Assembly (NCBI GenBank): GCA_029762755.1
Contig: JARVGH010000006.1
Span: 1 to 64,000 of the forward strand
Length of the DNA stretch: 64,000 nucleotides
Direction of reading: 5' to 3'
Origin: Candidatus Bathyarchaeum tardum
GTDB taxonomy: Archaea > Thermoproteota > Bathyarchaeia > Bathyarchaeales > Bathyarchaeaceae
This document shows, piece after piece, positions 26,047-34,777 of the stretch. Within the stretch, counting starts at the first letter, position 1. Each line of letters starts with the position of its first letter. Position numbers and translations under genes: made by a program. The notes beneath the pieces were generated by a model that had not been told where the DNA came from, made no database searches, and worked only from the letters and a program-made list of their open reading frames with translations.

Positions 26047-29000
26047 GTGACTAAACTCCGTTTGGTTTACGTTGCAACAGTAATAACTGATACAGTACCT
26101 CTTGTTTCAGCAGTAAAATCTGTAAACCAACAATTTGGCGACATAGTGGATGTTCGTATCCAAACAGGAATATTTGGTGAAAACTTCCGGAACATGGACG
26201 ATTTTCTTGATTTTTCCAAAAAATCTCATATAGCTATCGCCAATTTGATGGGTGAATTTCCAGATTATGAACGATTTGTAGCAACATTAAACGGCTCAAA
26301 TGTTCCGACGTTAATTATTTCTCCAAACAAGGATCAACCCAGCGTATGTAATGTTGAGCAAAAAGATAAGCAGCGAATTTTGAAGTATCTTCAGTATAAT
26401 GGAAAAAAGAATTTTGAGAATCTACTATTGTATTTGGTCAATCGTTTTACTGGTGCTAATTATGATGTTTGCCCTCCTGAAAAAATTCAGTGGGAAGGTG
26501 TTTATCATCCTGATTTTGACAAGATTGTTTCTTTGGACGAATATTTTGAAACAAAACTTACACCAGGGAAGCCCACTGTGGGTATTTTATTTCATATTAC
26601 TCAGCTGCGTGGAGAAAACACCAGTTTTGTTGACAGTTTAATTGCATCTATTGAGCATCATGGTGCAAACGCTATTGCAGTATCTCATGGGGGCAATCTG
26701 GTTAATACTGTTGAGAATTTTTTCATGAAAAACGGAAAACCAGTCATTGACGCGATAGTCAGTGTTTTGAGTTTTTCGTTGACTTCTTCAAGTAGTAAAG
26801 CTTCTGAGGCTTTAGCTAAGCTTAATGTTCCCTTAATTAAGGCGATAACAACAGTCAATAGTTTTGAAAACTGGCGTGACACCATGCAGGGATTAAGTTT
26901 CATCGACATTCCCCCTAGTGTAGTTATGCCCGAGTTTGATGGTTTTCTTGTCACTGTGCCTATGGCAGCAATGGATTCAACTAAAATCAGCTCTTTTACT
27001 GGAACTAGAATCCTTCAATTTGAACCGATTCCTGAACGTGTGGACAAAGTTGCGCGATTAAGCATTAATTGGGCTAAACTAAAACATGTTCCCAATAGGG
27101 AACGAAAAATTGCGATAATTTTTCATAATTATCCTCCGCGAAATGACACTATCGGCAAAGCCTTTGCAATAGATACTCCTGTTTCGGTTTTGAACTTGTT
27201 ATTTGATATGAAAAATGCAGGCTATACTTTGGATAATATCCCTGACGGTGGACAAGAATTGATTGATGGGATAATCAATGGTTTGACTAACGACTTACGG
27301 TGGTTGAGCATCGAAGAGCTTGCAAAACGTGCAGTTGGAAAAACATCAAGTAAACAATATCTTGAATGGTTTAACGAATTGCCTTTTGATGCTAAAGAAA
27401 AAATGACGGAAAAATGGGGCGAGCCCCTAGGCAAGCTTTTTAGTTATCAAAATAATTTGATTGTGCCTGGAATAATCAACGGTAACATTTTCCTTGGCCT
27501 TCAGCCTCCACGAGGTACTTTGGGGGATGACTCAGCAAGCTATCACAGTCCAGATCTTTCGTTGTCTCATCATTATTACGGATATTACCGTTGGATTCGG
27601 GATGTGTTTAAAGCAGACGCAGTGATTCATGTTGGAACCCATGGAAGCTTGGAGTGGTTGCCTGGTAAATCTGTAGGTTTGTCTGGTTCTTGTTTTCCCG
27701 ATGTAGCAATTTCTGATTTGCCTAACGTGTATCCTTATGTTATTACGAATCCTGGGGAGGGCACACAGGCAAAGCGGCGAAGTTACTGTTGTATTGTTGA
27801 TTACTTGATTCCTGTAATGCATAACGCTGACTCATATGAAGAAACAGCAGAACTTGAAGTTCATCTACAGGAATATTATCATGCGAAGCTTGTAGATGAA
27901 GAAAAGTTGCCTGTTTTGCAAAAAGTGATTTGGGAAACCGTTGTTGCAGGCAAGCTGGATCATGATCTGGACGTAACTTCAGATGTTGTTTTTGCTGATT
28001 TTGATGCCTTCTTAGAAACCTTGCATTCTTATTTGCATGATTTGGCTGATGCTCAGCTTCGGGATGGTTTACATACTCTTGGTCAGCCCCCTGTTGGTGA
28101 GCATTTAGAAGAGTTTTTGGTTACTTTAACTCGGTTAAGCAATGGTTCTACTCCGTCTTTGCGGCAGTCTCTTGCTGAGTTGAAAGGCTACGATTATGAG
28201 GATTTGCTTGCGAACAAGGGAAAGTTTCGTTCTGATGGGCGGACAAATGGTGACGTGATCAGAGAAATGAACGGTATTGCTTTGGAGTTAATGAAACAGT
28301 TCAATGCAAAGGGTTTTGCTGAATCTAAAATTGATGCCATTCTGTTAGATGTGCTTGGTTGCAGTGACCCGAAAGTGAAACAGTGTTTGGAATATGTAGC
28401 CAATTTTCTAGTTCCTGCGTTGAAAAAAACTACTGATGAATTGTTCAATGTTATTTCTGCTTTTGAAGCTGGTTTTGTTCCTCCAGGTCCTTCTGGTTCT
28501 ATTACAAGAGGCATGGCGGATGTTTTGCCGACGGGCAGAAATTTTTATTCTGTTGATCCCCGTGCTGTTCCTTCTCCTGCTTCCTGGCGTGTGGGTGTTG
28601 CATTGGCTGAGGGTTTGCTGGAACGTTATTTGAAGGAGGAGAGTAGTTATCCTGAAAGTGTTGGCACTATTTTGTGGGCAACAGATACCATGAAAACAAA
28701 AGGGGACGACATTGCAGAAATTTTGTATTTAATGGGTGTAAAACCAGTGTGGGAAGAATCCAGTGGTCGGGTAAAAGGTTTAGAGCTTATTTCTCTTGAA
28801 GAGCTTAAACGTCCTAGAATTGATGCTACTGTTCGGATTAGTGGTTTGTTCCGGGACACTTTTCCTAATATTGTTCATCTTATTGATGATGCAGTGGCTT
28901 TGGTTGCAGGTCTTGATGAGTCTTTGGACCAAAATTTTGTAAGAAAACACGTGGAAAATGAAGTTCGTGAACGTGTCACGGAAGGAGTTGATGAGAATCA

Positions 29001-29742
29001 AGCTCGGGAAGAAGCTCATTACCGTGTTTTTGGGGACCGCCCGGGAGCATATGGTTGTGGCGTAAGTGAGTTGGTTAGTTCCAAGAATTGGGAAAACCAA
29101 GAAGATCTCAGTGATATATACATCAGTTGGGGCAGTTATGCTTACAGCAGAAAAGTTTACGGTGAATCAGTGCCTGAGCGTTTCAAATCCCGTCTTAGTG
29201 AAATTCAAGCAACTGTAAAAAATCAAGATTCCCGAGAATATGACATTTTGGATTGTGATGACTGGTATGATGCTCATGGGGGCATGATTGTTTCTGTTAA
29301 AACGTTAACTGGAAAGGCGCCCCGCTCTTTTTGTGGGGACAGTTCCGACCCCGACAGGGTAAAAATTAGGACCACTGCTGAAGAAACGTGCCATGTTTTT
29401 CGTACCCGTCTTTTGAATCCTAAATGGATTGATAGTATGGTCCGTCATGGTTATGCTGGTGCTGGTACTTTATCCAAGACTCTTGATGATGTTATGGGCT
29501 GGGATGCCACCGTTGAAGTTGTTGAAGACTGGATGTACGAAGACTTGGCCAACAAGTATGTTTTAGACAAAAAAATGCAAGAATGGCTCAAAGAAGTCAA
29601 TCCTTACGCTTTACAAAACATGCTTGAACGCCTTTTAGAAACCATCAACCGAAACCTATGGAACGCAACTGAAGAAATGAAAAAAGAACTCCAACGACTC
29701 TACTTAGAAATCGAAGGTGTACTAGAAGGAGCAAACGAATAA
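26047..29742 (+). CDS. cobN: Cobaltochelatase large subunit CobN
   Basis: The 1231-residue protein is a CobN/ChlH/BchH-family chelatase large subunit. It has the family stretches HVGTHGSLEWLPGKSVG, PGEGTQAKRR and RPGAYGCGVSELV in order across the middle and C-terminal half. It binds the tetrapyrrole and inserts the metal (cobalt in cobalamin synthesis) using ATP energy from a ChlI/ChlD-type partner, here probably the 34777-36801 product. I chose GTG 26047, six bases after GGAGGT; a TTG at 26044 is too close to that site. Length is typical. The early-cobalt pathway also uses CbiX, present here as a fusion, so the exact role of CobN is uncertain. Confidence 0.93.
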   Translation: MTKLRLVYVATVITDTVPLVSAVKSVNQQFGDIVDVRIQTGIFGENFRNMDDFLDFSKKSHIAIANLMGEFPDYERFVATLNGSNVPTLIISPNKDQPSVCNVEQKDKQRILKYLQYNGKKNFENLLLYLVNRFTGANYDVCPPEKIQWEGVYHPDFDKIVSLDEYFETKLTPGKPTVGILFHITQLRGENTSFVDSLIASIEHHGANAIAVSHGGNLVNTVENFFMKNGKPVIDAIVSVLSFSLTSSSSKASEALAKLNVPLIKAITTVNSFENWRDTMQGLSFIDIPPSVVMPEFDGFLVTVPMAAMDSTKISSFTGTRILQFEPIPERVDKVARLSINWAKLKHVPNRERKIAIIFHNYPPRNDTIGKAFAIDTPVSVLNLLFDMKNAGYTLDNIPDGGQELIDGIINGLTNDLRWLSIEELAKRAVGKTSSKQYLEWFNELPFDAKEKMTEKWGEPLGKLFSYQNNLIVPGIINGNIFLGLQPPRGTLGDDSASYHSPDLSLSHHYYGYYRWIRDVFKADAVIHVGTHGSLEWLPGKSVGLSGSCFPDVAISDLPNVYPYVITNPGEGTQAKRRSYCCIVDYLIPVMHNADSYEETAELEVHLQEYYHAKLVDEEKLPVLQKVIWETVVAGKLDHDLDVTSDVVFADFDAFLETLHSYLHDLADAQLRDGLHTLGQPPVGEHLEEFLVTLTRLSNGSTPSLRQSLAELKGYDYEDLLANKGKFRSDGRTNGDVIREMNGIALELMKQFNAKGFAESKIDAILLDVLGCSDPKVKQCLEYVANFLVPALKKTTDELFNVISAFEAGFVPPGPSGSITRGMADVLPTGRNFYSVDPRAVPSPASWRVGVALAEGLLERYLKEESSYPESVGTILWATDTMKTKGDDIAEILYLMGVKPVWEESSGRVKGLELISLEELKRPRIDATVRISGLFRDTFPNIVHLIDDAVALVAGLDESLDQNFVRKHVENEVRERVTEGVDENQAREEAHYRVFGDRPGAYGCGVSELVSSKNWENQEDLSDIYISWGSYAYSRKVYGESVPERFKSRLSEIQATVKNQDSREYDILDCDDWYDAHGGMIVSVKTLTGKAPRSFCGDSSDPDRVKIRTTAEETCHVFRTRLLNPKWIDSMVRHGYAGAGTLSKTLDDVMGWDATVEVVEDWMYEDLANKYVLDKKMQEWLKEVNPYALQNMLERLLETINRNLWNATEEMKKELQRLYLEIEGVLEGANE

Positions 29743-29791
29743 TACACTAACTTTTGAGAGAACTGGGTAGTTTAGCAGAATATTATGAAAC

Positions 29792-30574
29792 TTATTTTGC
29801 TTCAACTCTAACCACTATGAGTTGTAGTTCATCCCAAACTGCAACAGAATAACCATCAACATTTAAAAGTTGACCAATATGTATCGTGTAGTCTCCGGGT
29901 CCAGAGTTAAATGAATACGGGGGTTCAACAATGAATTCTCCATCTCCATTAACTTCAAACATTCCAGATGACGAGGCTCCTCCACCTTCATAAAATATGG
30001 CAAGGAAAAAACTTCCCTGAAAAGCGGTTCCGTTGGTGTAATAGACGCTCAAATTACCAAAAATTGGGTCTGTATACGAATAGATTGTCTTGTTGACGTA
30101 TAATTCAATTTCAAAATCATCTATTGTATCAAATTCTGAAACAGGACCATTAATCAACCTATAATCAGCTAACAATTTGTCATAGTCTTCAATTAAGTCC
30201 TGATAATTTTGGTTCAATTCATCTAATTGGTTTTGAAGGCTTGTAGCTTGGTTTTGAAGCGTAGTGTATTGTGAATTCGAAAAAGTATGGTTTGATACAT
30301 AATTTTCGTATGTTTCTGTAAGTTGTTCGTAGCTGCTCGTTAGTTCGTCGTATTCAATGTTGGAGTGGCTGTGATTGTTTTTGTATTCTTGGAAAGTTGA
30401 ATTAAGGACTTGAAAATCGTTTGTCAGAGCTTCAAACTTGTCTGTTATGGATTCTATTTTTCGTTCAAGGGAACTAATGTTTGAGTCTTTTTCAGTTATA
30501 AAAAAATAAAGTGCAGCGTTAAGACTAAGGCTTAATGCCAGTACTAAAGTGAGAATTAATACGGTTTTTTTCAT
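29792..30574 (-). CDS. Membrane-anchored coiled-coil protein with beta-sandwich end
   Basis: A 260-residue protein with an N-terminal signal anchor (residues 4-24), a long coiled coil rich in Gln, Asn, Ser and Tyr heptads (about 30-145), and a C-terminal domain of about 110 residues predicted to be beta-rich (DDFEIELYVNKTIYSY, GNLSVYYTNG). Several Asn-x-Ser/Thr sites suit an extracellular glycoprotein. No enzymatic motif is visible. It resembles the design of the partial gene at 1-384, though the end domains differ in sequence. It is probably a surface or envelope protein. Confidence 0.65.
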   Translation of the reverse strand: MKKTVLILTLVLALSLSLNAALYFFITEKDSNISSLERKIESITDKFEALTNDFQVLNSTFQEYKNNHSHSNIEYDELTSSYEQLTETYENYVSNHTFSNSQYTTLQNQATSLQNQLDELNQNYQDLIEDYDKLLADYRLINGPVSEFDTIDDFEIELYVNKTIYSYTDPIFGNLSVYYTNGTAFQGSFFLAIFYEGGGASSSGMFEVNGDGEFIVEPPYSFNSGPGDYTIHIGQLLNVDGYSVAVWDELQLIVVRVEAK

Positions 30575-30785
30575 TTTATTCCCTCAAATCTATACTAGTA
30601 TTTGTAGTTATATACATTTTTGAATGGTTTAATCTTTTCTAATCTATTTGTTATTATGTTCCGATTTTTCATGAATGAAGTAGTTGTTGTGACGATTTCA
30701 GAAAAAAATTTTTGTCATTGATTTGATTTTTGGGCTTATTTTTGGAAATAGAGCTCTAATTGGGTTTATTTTAAGTTTAGATTCT

Positions 30786-30835
30786 GCTGTAAAAGGCTGT
30801 AAACGTCCGTAAAAGTCTCGAAAAAGCTGTGAAAG
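30786..30835. repeat. Five imperfect tandem 10-bp repeats
   Basis: Units start every ten bases at 30786, 30796, 30806, 30816 and 30826 (GCTGTAAAAG, GCTGTAAACG, TCCGTAAAAG, TCTCGAAAAA, GCTGTGAAAG). The A-tracts are thus phased with the DNA helix. They lie between two minus-strand genes, upstream of the coiled-coil gene and beyond the 3' end of the zinc finger gene. Phased A-tracts can bend DNA; whether this one matters is unknown. Confidence 0.55.
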
Positions 30836-30869
30836 TTGTTTTTCGGTATGATACTTCTTCATTATTGTT

Positions 30870-31310
30870 TCAGATTTTTGAGTTCATTTTGTAGTATGTG
30901 AAGTCGTTCCATGCTTGAAAATATGCTGCATCAAAATCGATTTTGGGTGCGAGTTTTTTGTTGAATTCACTAAAGTTTGTTTTTACTTCTTGGAGTTGTT
31001 TGTAGCTGCAGTCTTTTAAACTATAAATGTAGGGTTCCTGAGAGCTGTCTTCTTTTAATGCAGAAATCATGCCTTCCAAGGCGAGAATGTACCCCATTGT
31101 CCATTCGTTGTTTTTTATTTCTTTTTTTAGTTCTTGCAGTAATGTTTCAGCTTTAGTCCAACTTCTTTTGTCAATTAAGGGGAAAAAATCAGCGATAACA
31201 TAAAGGGACAATCTTTGTTTTTGGTCCCGGACATCATGGACCCTAGTTAAATGTGAAAACAAGCCTCGTTGTGTATTATACTCTTTTCCGCAAAGCAAAC
31301 AACTAACCAT
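30870..31310 (-). CDS. Protein with N-terminal C2H2 zinc finger
   Basis: Residues 4-25 form a classical C2H2 finger (CLLCGKEY then HLTRVH: CxxC-x12-HxxxxH). The remaining 120 residues are helical and charged without a known motif. Single C2H2 fingers are found in several archaeal lineages, where they may bind DNA or protein. The protein has 146 residues. The function is unknown; a regulatory role is inferred only from the finger. Confidence 0.65.
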   Translation of the reverse strand: MVSCLLCGKEYNTQRGLFSHLTRVHDVRDQKQRLSLYVIADFFPLIDKRSWTKAETLLQELKKEIKNNEWTMGYILALEGMISALKEDSSQEPYIYSLKDCSYKQLQEVKTNFSEFNKKLAPKIDFDAAYFQAWNDFTYYKMNSKI

Positions 31311-31579
31311 TAATCAGCAAACTCAATTTTTACCCTTAACACTAGTGAGTTAAAATAATCCTCAGAACTCCATTTTAAGTAATTTCATACTTTTCATATA
31401 AAACTACATAACTCACAAGAAGACCTTGAGTTCTAGGGTTAAAATTTAACCTTTTTACCCTTTCTCTTTCTGTTTAACTCTACTCCCCTACCAATATCTA
31501 CTCATCTTTTCACAATACACAAAACGAAATACAATATCAAAAAACTCACACACATGTGATAAAGAAATTGAGGTTACAA

Positions 31580-32218
31580 TTATCCAAGTTTTTGGAAAAG
31601 ATATAGTTGGGCTTTTTTTTCCAATTTGAATTTAGCTTTTGAAGGTGACCTTTTTTTGTTTTCTTCAACCATTTCAAGGGTTATTGGTGAGCCTTCTTTT
31701 GTAATAAAATAAGTTTCAACTTCTCTTTTTGTTTGAATTAATTTGTTTGATTTCGTAAATATACCTATGGCTTTGAATTTGGGGTCAACATAAGCTGTAA
31801 TGGCGTCAAAATGTTCATTGTTTGCGAAAAGTAAACCATCTTTTTTCAAGTACGATGAACAAGCTTGAGAGACAAAACCGCTGTTCAATGATATGAGTAA
31901 ATCAAAGCTATTTTTTGCCTCACCAAAATCTTTGGTATAATCTGATTGATGAAAAACTATTTCGGGTTTGTTTTTTGTTGTTGCGTTTTTTGTTATGAAA
32001 TTTATTACTTCTGGGTTAGTGAAAAACTGTTTCATCTTTGAAAAAATATCTACATAAACTACCCTGGGGAACACTAGAGACGGTGTTATGTGAATCCAAC
32101 TTCCAGCATACAGAATATTATTCAGAAAAAAATTTTCCTTTACCCGGTTAAATGATTGAAGATACCAATCATTTACACCACCATAATTAGACAAATATTT
32201 TTCAAATAACACGGACAT
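31580..32218 (-). CDS. Methyltransferase-fold-like protein, divergent
   Basis: A 212-residue protein with a Rossmann-like layout: NILYAGSWIHITPSLVF followed by VVYVDIF (motif I/II positions), then FDLLISLNSGFVSQA (motif IV position) and LKKDGLLFANNEH (post-motif). The glycine-rich SAM loop GxGxG is not conserved, so it may be a degenerate or non-catalytic methyltransferase relative. It lies 42 bases beyond the cas1 fragment on the same strand. Confidence 0.5.
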   Translation of the reverse strand: MSVLFEKYLSNYGGVNDWYLQSFNRVKENFFLNNILYAGSWIHITPSLVFPRVVYVDIFSKMKQFFTNPEVINFITKNATTKNKPEIVFHQSDYTKDFGEAKNSFDLLISLNSGFVSQACSSYLKKDGLLFANNEHFDAITAYVDPKFKAIGIFTKSNKLIQTKREVETYFITKEGSPITLEMVEENKKRSPSKAKFKLEKKAQLYLFQKLG

Positions 32219-32260
32219 TGCTAGATAAGAATTGTCAAAAGTATATTAAATTTCATTGGA

Positions 32261-32689
32261 TTATAAAGCTAAACCTATTTGTGCAATTCTTGATTGCCAT
32301 TGTTTTCTTTCGTTTCGCAAATATTTAGCTAATAGAATTAATTCTTCGGTAATCAAAGTGTCCAATGTTTGTCGTTTGCCATGTTTGATTCTTGGAATTT
32401 CAACCCTTTTTTCAAATAACTTGTTTAATCCATCTGCTGCTAGGGCATCAGCTTCGTATCCGCATAAGTGAACTCGTTTTCCCATTTTTAGGCGCATCAG
32501 AAAATCAGTGACAACAACAAAATCTTTCTTACATAGTTTTTGTTCATGTTCAATGAGATAGTCATCAATCAGGTATCTGTAAACATCTTGATTGTCACAA
32601 ACTAAACTAGGTTTTCCGTGTTGAACTGAATGTAAGAATCCGAGGTATGGTTCTATTTTTGTTTTGACCAACGCTCTATAATCTTTCAA
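32261..32689 (-). pseudogene. cas1: C-terminal fragment of CRISPR integrase Cas1
   Basis: The 142 residues match the C-terminal helical domain of Cas1: EPYLGFLHSVQHGKPSLVCD, then YRYLIDDYLIEH, KRVEIPRIKHGKRQ and LAKYLRNERKQW. The catalytic His (GFLH) and Asp positions (VCDNQD) are present. The N-terminal beta domain and the helix with the catalytic Glu are missing; normal Cas1 has about 300-340 residues. TTG at 32689 begins just before the conserved part. The region upstream is the end of another gene, so nothing upstream could supply the lost half. No cas2, other cas gene or CRISPR array is visible. It is probably a decayed remnant, although the frame has stayed open. Confidence 0.8.
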
Positions 32690-32718
32690 GATAACAATTC
32701 GTAACCTAGTTGAAGATG

Positions 32719-33444
32719 TTATTTGTTTATGTTGTTGTTTTTTAGTAGTTTTATTGCTGCCATTATAGCTCCGATTTCTGCGTTTGTTGGAGTTGTTCCG
32801 CTACCTAGAATTACTACATCGTTGTTTTGAGGGTTTAGTTTGCTGGTCGCTGTTTGTTGTATTTGTTTTAGGCCTTTGGTGCTGTGTTTTTTCTTTAAAG
32901 GCATGACTATTTTGTTGTCACAATAAACTAATGTGGTTGCCCCTGCTGCTCCTGCCCTTATTGCGGTGTTTCTTTGTTCGATTCCTTTGTTTACTTTGTG
33001 ACCTGCATTTTTTACTAAAACTGCAACAACTACGGGACCGACAGCTAACTGATTTTTTGGTACTTGGATTCGTTGGCTGATTTTTGATTGAATTTGTGAA
33101 AATAGTTTTTTTCCTTTTGGTGACAACTCAAAACCAAACTTTGAACTGGCGATATATCCATAGTTTTTGAGATGCTTCAAAATAGTTCTAGTGGTTCCAA
33201 TTCCCAGTTCAAGTTTATTTGACAGGATTGTTCGTCCTACTATTTTGTAATTGGCAATAATTTCCACCGTTTTAATCACGTGGGCTTCAGTAAAGGCGGG
33301 TGCAGGTCCACGGGCAATTTTGCTTTTAATTTTTTCTAAGGCATCTAAAAGTTCGGAACATGATTCTTGGTTTGTTTCATCATCAAAACTAGTTGATTCT
33401 AAATTTTTTCTTTGGGTTTGAAAGGAGCTTTGGCTCTCGCTCAT
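32719..33444 (-). CDS. HTH protein with DUF4443-like C-terminal domain
   Basis: The 241-residue protein has a Ser/Glu/Gln-rich N-terminus, a winged-helix region (about 52-120: IANYKIVGRTILSNKLELGIGTTRTILKHL) and a C-terminal domain (about 130-235) with AVLVKNAGHKVNKGIEQRNTAIRAGAAGATTLVY, like the archaeal DUF4443 family. It overlaps the upstream regulator gene by four bases, so the two are translated together and may act on a common pathway. It is a possible ligand-sensing transcription factor; the ligand is unknown. Confidence 0.7.
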   Translation of the reverse strand: MSESQSSFQTQRKNLESTSFDDETNQESCSELLDALEKIKSKIARGPAPAFTEAHVIKTVEIIANYKIVGRTILSNKLELGIGTTRTILKHLKNYGYIASSKFGFELSPKGKKLFSQIQSKISQRIQVPKNQLAVGPVVVAVLVKNAGHKVNKGIEQRNTAIRAGAAGATTLVYCDNKIVMPLKKKHSTKGLKQIQQTATSKLNPQNNDVVILGSGTTPTNAEIGAIMAAIKLLKNNNINK

Positions 33445-34256
33445 GTTTTTCTCCCGTCTTTCATCTCATACGGTATGTTAATTGTGCGCTTGATGTTCAT
33501 TTCGTCAATTTCTTCTATCATTCGGTTCGCCATTCTGCCAACAACAAGAACAAAAACATCTAAACCCCGCAAAGCTGCAATAGCTGCTGCTCGGTTAATG
33601 CCAAATTCGATGTCTGCTTTGAGTTCCAGTTTATTTAAAACGGCTCTTCCCACAGAACCCATGACCCCAATTCTGTCGGGCTGAAATTCTTTATAGAGTT
33701 TCTTCACTTTAGCAAAATCAACAGATCTGGAACCCCCTTCTTTTATGCTGGGCAGTTTGACTATTAGGATTCTTCCACGTTCAACTTTGACTTTTCCTTT
33801 TAGGTACTCAAAACCCAAATCTTCCCCTGTTTTTGCGTCCGTTGTTGCAACTCCAAAAACTTTGGCATCAGAATGGTCAGCAGGCACTGCATAAACTATG
33901 CCTTCCTTCATTATGATTCCGACTTGGTCTCCAGCTTTTATGGGCTGGGCTGCAAGGGCAGGCCAGACTCGTTCAATTTTTAATCCGCTTTCTATTCTAA
34001 GGGCATATCTTTCTAGGCTTTTGGCTCCTTCCTGTAATTTTTCGATGGCCTTGGGAGTTAACATATAGTTTGCTTTGTCAGCTCCGGGTTCGATTAACCC
34101 TTCATTGATGAGTTTTTTAAAATGCTTTGAAACTGCTTGCACTGTTATTCCTAGGGTCTTGCTGATATCGTCTTGTTTGACATGGGGTTGTTTTCGTTTT
34201 ATTTCAAAAAGAATCTGAAATTTTGTTAACTCGCCCTTATCCCTTAGTAGATTCAT
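33441..34256 (-). CDS. Winged-helix regulator, DUF7839/COG1497-like; candidate corrin regulon regulator
   Basis: Residues 10-72 form a MarR-like winged helix (VKQDDISKTLGITVQAVSKHFKKLINEGLI). The rest (about 80-265) is the conserved C-terminal domain of archaeal DUF7839 regulators, with GDQVGIIMKEGIVYAVPA, GVATTDAKTGEDLG and EGGSRSVD. The gene is preceded by a TATA-like box and, just above it, one copy of the 17-bp element also found before cobN, chlID and the hemA operon. Autoregulation and control of the corrin genes are therefore inferred. The ligand could be a corrinoid, heme precursor or cobalt; the sequence does not say. Confidence 0.78.
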   Translation of the reverse strand: MNLLRDKGELTKFQILFEIKRKQPHVKQDDISKTLGITVQAVSKHFKKLINEGLIEPGADKANYMLTPKAIEKLQEGAKSLERYALRIESGLKIERVWPALAAQPIKAGDQVGIIMKEGIVYAVPADHSDAKVFGVATTDAKTGEDLGFEYLKGKVKVERGRILIVKLPSIKEGGSRSVDFAKVKKLYKEFQPDRIGVMGSVGRAVLNKLELKADIEFGINRAAAIAALRGLDVFVLVVGRMANRMIEEIDEMNIKRTINIPYEMKDGRKT

Positions 34257-34303
34257 TATGGATACCTGTTTATGCTTTCAACCTTCTTTTAGGTGTAGTT
34301 TAT

Positions 34304-34314
34304 CAAAATATAAG
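34304..34314 (-). promoter_or_regulatory. TATA-like box of the regulator gene
   Basis: On the minus strand the sequence reads ACTTATATTTT across 34314-34304. It lies about 50 bases upstream of the ATG at 34256, which would give a leader of about 25 bases. The operator-like repeat at 34322-34338 is immediately upstream of it. Confidence 0.5.
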
Positions 34315-34321
34315 TTTTTGG

Positions 34322-34338
34322 TTGGATTAGCCATCCAA
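34322..34338. promoter_or_regulatory. 17-bp operator-like repeat before the regulator gene
   Basis: TTGGATTAGCCATCCAA, an inverted repeat TTGGAT/ATCCAA with a 5-bp centre. It differs from the copy at 34588 only at two central bases. It lies upstream of the TATA-like box of the minus-strand regulator gene and some 250 bases from the chlID copy. Confidence 0.75.
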
Positions 34339-34570
34339 AAATGTTTGGCTGATGTCATGTTTATTTTTTGATGTTATCCTTAAGTTTTTTACATTTCTTT
34401 TTTGTGCGATATGTATTTTTGTGCAAGTTAATGATTCTTAATATTGTTGGTGTTCTCTGTTTTTCTAAAATGTTTTGAATATTGATTATTATATTGCTTT
34501 TGTTTTTACTAATTCTATTGGTCTTTCAATTATGATTTATTCAACTCAAATTCAACCTAGGTTAAACAAA

Positions 34571-34612
34571 GTTTTATTAACTGTGTATTGGATAAACCAT
34601 CCAACTGGATGG
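34571..34612 (+). promoter_or_regulatory. chlID promoter region with operator-like repeat
   Basis: A TATA-like stretch GTTTTATTA (34571-34579) is followed by the 17-bp element TTGGATAAACCATCCAA (34588-34604). A second inverted repeat overlaps it: CCATCCA (34597-34603) and TGGATGG (34606-34612) with a two-base spacer. This would cover the transcription start of the chlID operon. The element lies within a longer open frame (34475-34777), which argues that the upstream part of that frame is not coding. Confidence 0.7.
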
Positions 34613-34660
34613 GTTGCATTGAAAGAAAAACAAACAAAACATCAACTATCCCTCTACAAA

Positions 34661-34777
34661 ATGGCGCCTACCCCACTTCATTTTTGTTTAATCTGTGCTA
34701 ACACAAATTATGCACGATATTTTGTTGATGATTACCTTTCAATGCAAACTCCAGAAAACAAAAAGGAAGATTACTAA
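34661..34777 (+). CDS. Possible small CxxC protein before chlID
   Basis: A 38-codon open frame (MAPTPLHFCLICANTNYARYF...) ends in TAATG, overlapping the chlID start by one base, as in coupled genes. It would start about 60 bases after the expected transcription start. A 53-codon version from TTG 34619 is also possible. There is no good ribosome site. One CxxC pair could bind metal. If it is not translated, chlID would have an unusually long leader of about 170 bases. I do not recognise the product. Confidence 0.35.
   Translation: MAPTPLHFCLICANTNYARYFVDDYLSMQTPENKKEDY

Larger units (their letters stand above)
34257..34660. other. Divergent regulator-chlID intergenic region
   Basis: About 400 AT-rich bases hold the promoter and operator elements listed separately. 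Two copies of the same 17-bp repeat lie 266 bases apart. Nothing else recognisable is present. Confidence 0.5.

Noticed and set aside
31311-34257. CRISPR array near the cas1 fragment
   Set aside because: No direct repeats with regular spacers are visible anywhere in this stretch or elsewhere in the window.
34475-34618. Upstream part of the 100-codon frame before chlID
   Set aside because: It spans the TATA-like box and the operator-like element, so it is unlikely to be translated; only the last 38-53 codons remain possible.
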